Below, one piece after another: positions 59,525-64,000 of a stretch of DNA of 64,000 nucleotides. Position 1 is the stretch's first letter; the number at the start of each line of letters is the position of its first letter. Where the stretch lies: positions 124,001 through 188,000 of the forward strand of contig NZ_JALLPO010000014.1 of NCBI RefSeq assembly GCF_023276435.1, given 5' to 3'. Below the pieces are notes generated by a model. It did not search any database, had not been told where the DNA came from, and worked only from the letters and a program-made list of their open reading frames with translations. Both the position numbers and the translations under genes were made by a program. This stretch comes from Sphaerisporangium perillae. GTDB lineage: Bacteria; Actinomycetota; Actinomycetes; Streptosporangiales; Streptosporangiaceae.

Positions 59525-59920
59525 TAGAACTGCTGGCTTCGTTGTCGCCGCAGACGTTGACGCCAACCCCGGACCTGGCCGTCTTGGGCTACGGCCTGCT
59601 CAAGCGCGGTGGCGGCGGTATGCGCCTCCTCCCGTTGCCTGTGCCGGGCGGTCAGCTCACTGGTACGGCATAGCGCCGCCGTCAGCCCAGCCGCGTACCG
59701 ATGGGGGAACGGTGGGCGGTGGTCTACCGGTTGAGCTCCACGGCTGCTCGCCCCATGGCCTGCGATCGTTCAGCGTCGTCGAGGATGCCGTAGGGGTCGG
59801 CAGGACTAAGGTACGTCTCCGCCAGATCGGGGGTCGTCGGTACCACGTTCGGCCATCGGGATCGGCCATCATCGCCCGGTAGAAGGCTACGCCGAGCCCG
59901 TCCGAAGTACCTGGTCATAC
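59525..59920 (-). pseudogene. Degenerate coding remnants, unidentified
   Basis: The minus strand shows protein-like pieces in different frames: VVPTTPDLAETYLSPADPYG and ILDDAERSQAMGRAAVELNR (about 59725-59850), then HRYAAGLTAALCRTSELTA and HRQREEAHTAATALEQAVAQ ending at a stop near 59525. They look like the last part of one helical protein broken by frame changes. I cannot name the family; a mobilisation or plasmid protein is possible from the style only. The stretch from 59920 to 60044 shows nothing. Confidence 0.4.
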
Positions 59921-60044
59921 CGCCAAGCGCTGTTGAGCCCGGTAGAGGGTTCCCATTAGCGCGGCCTCCTCCCCCTGCGGCCGCCCAACACCCCCTGAGG
60001 CCGGTCGCAGGCCGCCGCCGGGCAGGGCACGGTCCGGCCCCCGG

Positions 60045-61022
60045 TCACGGCGGAGGGATGAGCTGGATCCTGATGGTGTCGTCGTGAGGGACGACGATGG
60101 TCTGGCCGGCGCCGTGCTTCCAGGTCCCCGAGACCAGGAAGAGGCGGTCGCCCGAGGTGAGCAGGATTCGGAATCCGCGGTAGCGGTAGGAGAAGGCCGG
60201 GTCCTTGCCGACGGTCGGCAGGGGTGTCTGGGTGACGCCGGAGGGCACGCCCACCAGCGGCTCCTTGATGTCGAGGACGATCTCTATGCGCTTGGAGATG
60301 TCCTCGGCGTCCTCCTCGCCACGCCCGGTGCCGTAGGCCCAGGCGAACTCCGTCGAGGCCCAGAACAGCCCGGCGACGGCCAGGCCGGCTACACAGGCCA
60401 GGCCGATCCTGTGCAGCCCTCGGGGGATCAGCGGCCGTTCCCGCTCCTTGCCGAAGATCCAGGCCGCGTAGGCGAGGGCGGCCGGCCCCAGCGCCAGGGC
60501 CATCCCCGTGGTGCCGGGGAACTCCCCGTCCGTACCGGCGACGAGCATGCCAACCAGGGCCCGGCAGACCAGCAGGAGCCCGACGAGCCCGATGAGCGCC
60601 TCCAGGAAGACGTTGACCTGGGAGCCGGGGGCGGCGCTGAGCAGCCAAGTGACGGCGGCGTGGACGGCGACGACGGCGAGGACGCTGAGGAACGCCAGCG
60701 CCGCCGGCACGTAAATGACCTCCAACCCGTACAGGACCAGTTCCTGGTTGGACAGGTCGGCCATGTCTAGGGGCACGCCGAAGTACTCGAACCGGGAGCG
60801 CGTCGCCACATAGCCGAAGTAGAGCAGCAGCGCCGTGGCCAGGGTCGTCGGTGCGACCACCTCGGTGATCTGCCTGATCCTGGTGGAGAGCGGCTCCGGT
60901 TCCCCCGTCGCGGGCTCGGGCGGCGGAGGGGCTCCCGGTGCCGGTCGAGAGGCGGATGGAGGTGTGGGCCCTGCGGGCGTGGGCTTCGGGGGTGTGGGCT
61001 CTAGGGATGTGGGCTCGCTCAC
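60045..61022 (-). CDS. Multi-pass membrane protein of unknown function
   Basis: The 325-aa protein starts with a Pro/Thr-rich cytoplasmic tail of repeated TPPKPTPAGPTPP units, then four to five membrane helices (TLATALLLYFGYVATRSRF, VPAALAFLSVLAVVAVHAAV, FLEALIGLVGLLLVCRALVG, LGPAALAYAAWIFGK, LACVAGLAVAGLFWAS) and a soluble C-terminal beta domain of about 110 residues (FSYRYRGFRILLTSGDRLFL, VPHDDTIRIQLIPPP). Similar proteins are scattered in actinobacteria without known role. GTG 61022 follows GAGGAGA and lies 10 bp after the upstream gene, so the two form an operon. Confidence 0.75.
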   Translation of the reverse strand: MSEPTSLEPTPPKPTPAGPTPPSASRPAPGAPPPPEPATGEPEPLSTRIRQITEVVAPTTLATALLLYFGYVATRSRFEYFGVPLDMADLSNQELVLYGLEVIYVPAALAFLSVLAVVAVHAAVTWLLSAAPGSQVNVFLEALIGLVGLLLVCRALVGMLVAGTDGEFPGTTGMALALGPAALAYAAWIFGKERERPLIPRGLHRIGLACVAGLAVAGLFWASTEFAWAYGTGRGEEDAEDISKRIEIVLDIKEPLVGVPSGVTQTPLPTVGKDPAFSYRYRGFRILLTSGDRLFLVSGTWKHGAGQTIVVPHDDTIRIQLIPPP

Positions 61023-61032
61023 GGCCGCGGTC

Positions 61033-61872
61033 TCACGTCTCCTCGGGTGCCGGGTCGTCCTCGGTGGCGGCTGGAGAGGGGATCTCGTCGGTGGCGGGGG
61101 GCGGGGAGACCTCGTCCGGGCCGGAGGCCGGTGGGCTGGCCTCCGGCGATGGGGGCCCTTCCACAAAGATCTCGATGTCGGGCACGTTGTTGGCGGTCGT
61201 CCCGTAGACGTCTACGGGGTCCTCCGGCGACATGGGCACACCACGCAGACTGGGATAGTTGCACGGATCGTCCTCTACCGAGGTGCAGGTGTAGCGGTAG
61301 GAGACGTTCACGCCGATCAGGTATTCACCGGGCGCGGGCCGTCCCTTCAGCCGCACTCCGGCCAGGCACTGGTCGCCCTCCTGCACCCGCGCGCCCTCGC
61401 ACGGAGGATCGCCGCCGTTGTCACAGGCCGAGCTCGCGGGTGTCAGGCCCACCGGGGCCGGGCTCTTCTTCAGGGTGAAGGTCACATTCGTCATGACGGC
61501 GGGGGCGGAGGTCTTGTTGATGATGGTGGCGCACCCGTCTCCGGTGGGATTGCCGTCCAACCGCACGCCGTCGACGCGGATGCTGCGCCGTTGCGACCTG
61601 GGGCCGGCCGACGAGGACGGGCCGGCGCCGGAAGACGGGCCGACCCCGGAGGACGGGGACGGCCCGTCGTCGGAGAACGATCCGTCCGTTGTGCCCGTCG
61701 CCAAAGGGTCCGATGACGAGGAATCCCCGGCATAGCCGTCACCGGCACCCGCCGCATCGGTCGATGAACCGGGGCCGCCCGTGGCGACGCCGACCAGCCA
61801 CACCACCCCCAAGATCGCGACGAGTCCGAGGATACCGGCCATGACAATGGCGCGCGTACGTGAGGTCGCCAT
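61033..61872 (-). CDS. Single-pass exported Cys-rich protein of unknown function
   Basis: The 279-aa protein has a short basic start and one membrane helix (RAIVMAGILGLVAILGVVWL), a Gly/Ser/Pro linker, an extracellular domain from about residue 85 with RRSIRVDGVRLDGN and six cysteines (GDGCATI, SSACDN, PPCEGA, DQCLAG, YTCTSV, DPCNYP) likely in disulphides, and a Pro/Glu-rich tail. The tail (ASPPASGPDEVSPPPATDEI) may bind the wall. ATG 61872 follows GGAGA. First gene of the pair with the membrane protein. Confidence 0.75.
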   Translation of the reverse strand: MATSRTRAIVMAGILGLVAILGVVWLVGVATGGPGSSTDAAGAGDGYAGDSSSSDPLATGTTDGSFSDDGPSPSSGVGPSSGAGPSSSAGPRSQRRSIRVDGVRLDGNPTGDGCATIINKTSAPAVMTNVTFTLKKSPAPVGLTPASSACDNGGDPPCEGARVQEGDQCLAGVRLKGRPAPGEYLIGVNVSYRYTCTSVEDDPCNYPSLRGVPMSPEDPVDVYGTTANNVPDIEIFVEGPPSPEASPPASGPDEVSPPPATDEIPSPAATEDDPAPEET

Positions 61873-62407
61873 ACCGGTCTCCAAGAAAAGGTGTACAACA
61901 ACCGTGCCAAACTGAGCATTGAGCATACGCAATCGAGAGACGGAAATCCTCCTAATAAGGATTCGCCGGAAGCGCCCTGCCTGTGGGGCGATCGCTTTAT
62001 CGGGATTACCGGCTGACCCAAACACCGGGACACCCTGTCGGGCGAAAGCTCGCGAGCAGGAAGGAGTGGCGGACTGCTGGGCGGACTCCTTCTCCGGGGG
62101 ACGGTCGACTGACGATGTCGGCTCACGTGGCGTGGGAAACGTTCCGAACCAGAGAAAGGGGGAGGGCGTGGCAGGCTAAATCCAGTCGTCGCTGTAATCC
62201 AGCACTTTGCGGTCATCGCATCATGAGAACGGGTACACAAAGGGCTATCGCGACTCCTTGTCGTCCTACCTGTGATATCGCTGCTGAACGGCAGGGGTAG
62301 CATCAACGGCGGCTGAGGCGGCCAAGAGCATGACATCAATCCATGCCAGGCGCTGGCCCCTGTGTTCCTGTGCCCAGCATGGGATGATTTTGAGCCCACT
62401 GGCGAAG
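61873..62407. other. Intergenic region, 535 bp
   Basis: The promoter of the Cys-rich protein gene should lie at 61880-61960, where the sequence is A+T-richer (AAACTGAGCATTGAGCATAC). The remaining 450 bp show no protein-like frame, RNA gene or repeat that I can support. Confidence 0.5.
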
Positions 62408-63004
62408 TCACGCGAGTCCGGGGCGCAGATCTGGCAGCGAGGAGAGCGGCGGGCGGTGGCCTGACCGCGTGGGGAGTGCGAAGGCGACGGCCTTGCCGGG
62501 GGTCGCAGTGGTGATCGTGGTGGTCCTGTACGCCTGACAGTGGCCCTGCGACAGCTCGTAGGTCAGCAGCAGGCCGCGTCCGTTCTCGGCGAGCAGCGAG
62601 AGATCGGGCTCGGGGAGTGTCGAAAGCCGCTGGAAGGCGTCGCGGATCTTTCCGGGCTCCGGGTCGCCATCGACCACCTCGCACCACGTGGGGATCCCGT
62701 CGATGTGGAAGACGCGCAACTCGTACGGTTGCCGGGCGTGCCGCTCGGCATTGGCGGCAAGCTCGCCGACGATGATTTCGGCGTCGGTGACGGCGTCCCC
62801 GGCCAGGCCGGCCTGCTGAAGCACTTCACGGATGACGGTACGGGCGCGGCGCGCGGCCGAGCCGTACGGAAGTATCCGGACCAGCACGTGGATGTCGCGG
62901 GTGTCCGTCGCGGCGGTGGCGTCCTCACGTTCCAGGTGTTCCCGGTTTGGGGAATCGGCGGTGTGGTCCTCGGGGGCCTGGGGGGTGCTGTCGGCGGGCA
63001 GCAT
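62408..63004 (-). CDS. HATPase_c (anti-sigma/RsbW-like) ATP-binding protein
   Basis: The 198-aa protein has a 40-residue acidic tail, then the GHKL fold: SAARRARTVIREVLQQAGLA, the N-box GELAANAERHARQP, a G1-like EVVDGDPEPGK and G2-like GRGLLLTYELSQGH. In actinobacteria such small GHKL proteins are usually serine/threonine kinases that act on anti-anti-sigma factors, or stand-alone partners of XRE regulators. It is divergent from an XRE gene, a pairing that is common in Streptosporangiaceae and Streptomyces. A short copy of its 3' part survives at 47998-48056. Confidence 0.87.
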   Translation of the reverse strand: MLPADSTPQAPEDHTADSPNREHLEREDATAATDTRDIHVLVRILPYGSAARRARTVIREVLQQAGLAGDAVTDAEIIVGELAANAERHARQPYELRVFHIDGIPTWCEVVDGDPEPGKIRDAFQRLSTLPEPDLSLLAENGRGLLLTYELSQGHCQAYRTTTITTATPGKAVAFALPTRSGHRPPLSSLPDLRPGLA

Positions 63005-63220
63005 GAAGAGGCTCCGTTCGCTGTCGGTGACGGTGGACAGCAGGAAAGGTCAACGGGCGAGCGAACTGAACGTGGCTGTCTGCTCGTTGGCCGGGAGCAG
63101 GGGAGGCCGGCACCGGAGGTGGTCGATCTCTGGTCGTTTGCCCGGAAGGGCTTGGCGTGCACCCGGCCGAGGTGTAATCGTCGTCACAAGCAGTGATCGT
63201 GTGATTACTAAGGGGGTAGA
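63005..63220. promoter_or_regulatory. HATPase / XRE divergent control region
   Basis: The 216-bp gap holds both promoters. The XRE side shows GTGATCGTGTGATTACTAA immediately before AGGGGG, a partly symmetrical GTGAT-N3-GTGATTAC pair that could be an autoregulatory site. Confidence 0.4.
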
Positions 63221-64000
63221 CGTGGGGGGACCTGGGCGCGAGGCCGGCCGTCCGGAGCTGGTCAGGGCACGGCGGCGCAAGGGGATGAGCCAGGAGGCGG
63301 CGGCCGAGGCGGTCGGGGTGTCACCCACGACATGGGCGCGCTGGGAGCGCGGTGAGCAGGGCGTACGCGCCCGGCACCGGGCGCGGATGGCCGCGGTGTT
63401 CGGCGTCGAGGCGATCGAGGTGGAACGGTGGGTGGAGGGCTGGGCCTTCGTGGAGACACCTTGCTGGCCGCTCGTGGACTGTGGGAGTGGCTCACTGGAG
63501 GCTACGGTGAAGTCGGCCGACCTTCTGTGGAGGTTCGAGATGGATCCGTCCCGCCGACACCTGCTGGCCACGTTGCCGTTCGTTCCGGCTGCGCTGGGGG
63601 AGTGGCTGACGTCGTGGACCTACGACACCCCGGCCGCCTCCACCGCCCACACCGGCCCGGGGCGGGCGGTCGGCATGGCGGACGTCACCCGCATCAACGA
63701 GGCCCGCCAGGCGTTCAGCCAGATGGACCACCAGTTCGGTGCGGGCCTGGTCCGCCCGGTGGTCCTCCGGTACCTCAACAGCAACGTCGCCCCGCTTCTG
63801 CGAGGCCGTTACGACGACCAGGTCGGCGCCGAACTGCTGAGCGCGGCAGCCGGCATGAGCAGGATGGCAGGCTGGACCGCTTTCGACATGAGCCTCCATG
63901 GCCAGGCACAGCAGCACTTCGGTCAGGCTCTGAAGTTCGCCAAGGCAGGCGACGACGGGTTGACGGCCGCCTGGGTTCTGACCGCGATGATCCGCCAGGC
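63221..64000 (+). CDS. XRE-family transcriptional regulator (cut by window end)
   Basis: At least 260 residues are present. The N-terminal helix-turn-helix is ELVRARRRKGMSQEAAAEAV plus SPTTWARWERGEQGVRARHR. Then a linker with RWVEGWAFVETPCWPLV, and a helical C-terminal region starting DPSRRHLLATLPFVPAALGE, with later AFSQMDHQFGAGL and LHGQAQQHFGQALKFAKAGD, which resembles TPR-type repeats of the actinomycete XRE/TPR regulators. GTG 63221 follows AAGGGGG. The divergent HATPase gene is its probable partner in signalling or development. Confidence 0.88.

Noticed and set aside
1-64000. tRNA, rRNA or riboswitch genes
   Set aside because: No cloverleaf with a GGTTCGAATCC-type arm, rRNA segment or recognised riboswitch core was found by reading both strands.

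Overview
The window is about 70% GC, starts many genes with GTG, and carries F420/FMN-type oxidoreductases, a DUF574-type methyltransferase, Hanks-type kinases and XRE/ATPase pairs. These point to a filamentous actinomycete; the mix looks like Streptosporangiaceae (Nonomuraea, Streptosporangium, Microbispora type), but that is inference from gene content and not proven by a marker gene. No rRNA, tRNA, CRISPR array, intact insertion sequence or replication origin was seen.

Layout. 1-5.3 kb: the start of a ThiF-type adenylyltransferase, a TauE/SafE exporter, a Fur-regulator / ferritin-VIT1 metal operon with a perfect 35-bp operator, and a LysR / aldo-keto reductase divergent pair. 5.3-15.1 kb: a four-gene minus-strand block, apparently one operon: a 1528-aa SF1 helicase with a C-terminal Vsr-like nuclease, a TPR protein (frameshifted), a single-chain N6-adenine DNA methylase with its own HTH and probable target-recognition part, and a 644-aa unknown. 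It looks like a restriction or anti-phage system that I cannot match to a named one. 15.3-31.7 kb: secreted and membrane proteins, VWA protein, universal stress protein, PPOX protein, methyltransferase, DJ-1/PfpI protein, TetR/MFS pair, a Ser/Thr kinase, FMN reductase/HxlR pair, a secreted GH95-like glycosidase, and two decayed genes (pentapeptide-repeat and pepP).

31.9-47.8 kb is metabolic: a TAXI-TRAP transporter, an MFS transporter, then an IclR regulator divergent from a tightly overlapping ten-gene run: OpuC-type quaternary-amine ABC transporter (four genes), a formaldehyde-activating-enzyme homologue, an enolase-superfamily enzyme, an aldehyde dehydrogenase, a 3-hydroxyisobutyrate-dehydrogenase-like enzyme, an iron alcohol dehydrogenase and a succinate-semialdehyde-dehydrogenase-like enzyme. 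Its substrate is not known; a betaine-like compound is the best guess.

48-64 kb: SPFH protein, a frameshifted pyruvate dehydrogenase E1 (aceE) behind a PdhR-like GntR regulator, an aldo-keto reductase, a RelE/Phd toxin-antitoxin pair, a DNA-methylase relic, a 1039-aa TPR protein, a NYN-domain protein, two membrane proteins, a HATPase anti-sigma-like protein, and a divergent XRE regulator cut by the window end.

A theme across the window is short tandem duplication (11-32 bp) exactly at gene starts and ends. At least eight gene boundaries carry one, and several duplicate the stop-codon region or the ribosome binding site. Three genes (TPR, aceE, pentapeptide) also show single-base frameshifts, which may be real decay or assembly errors.
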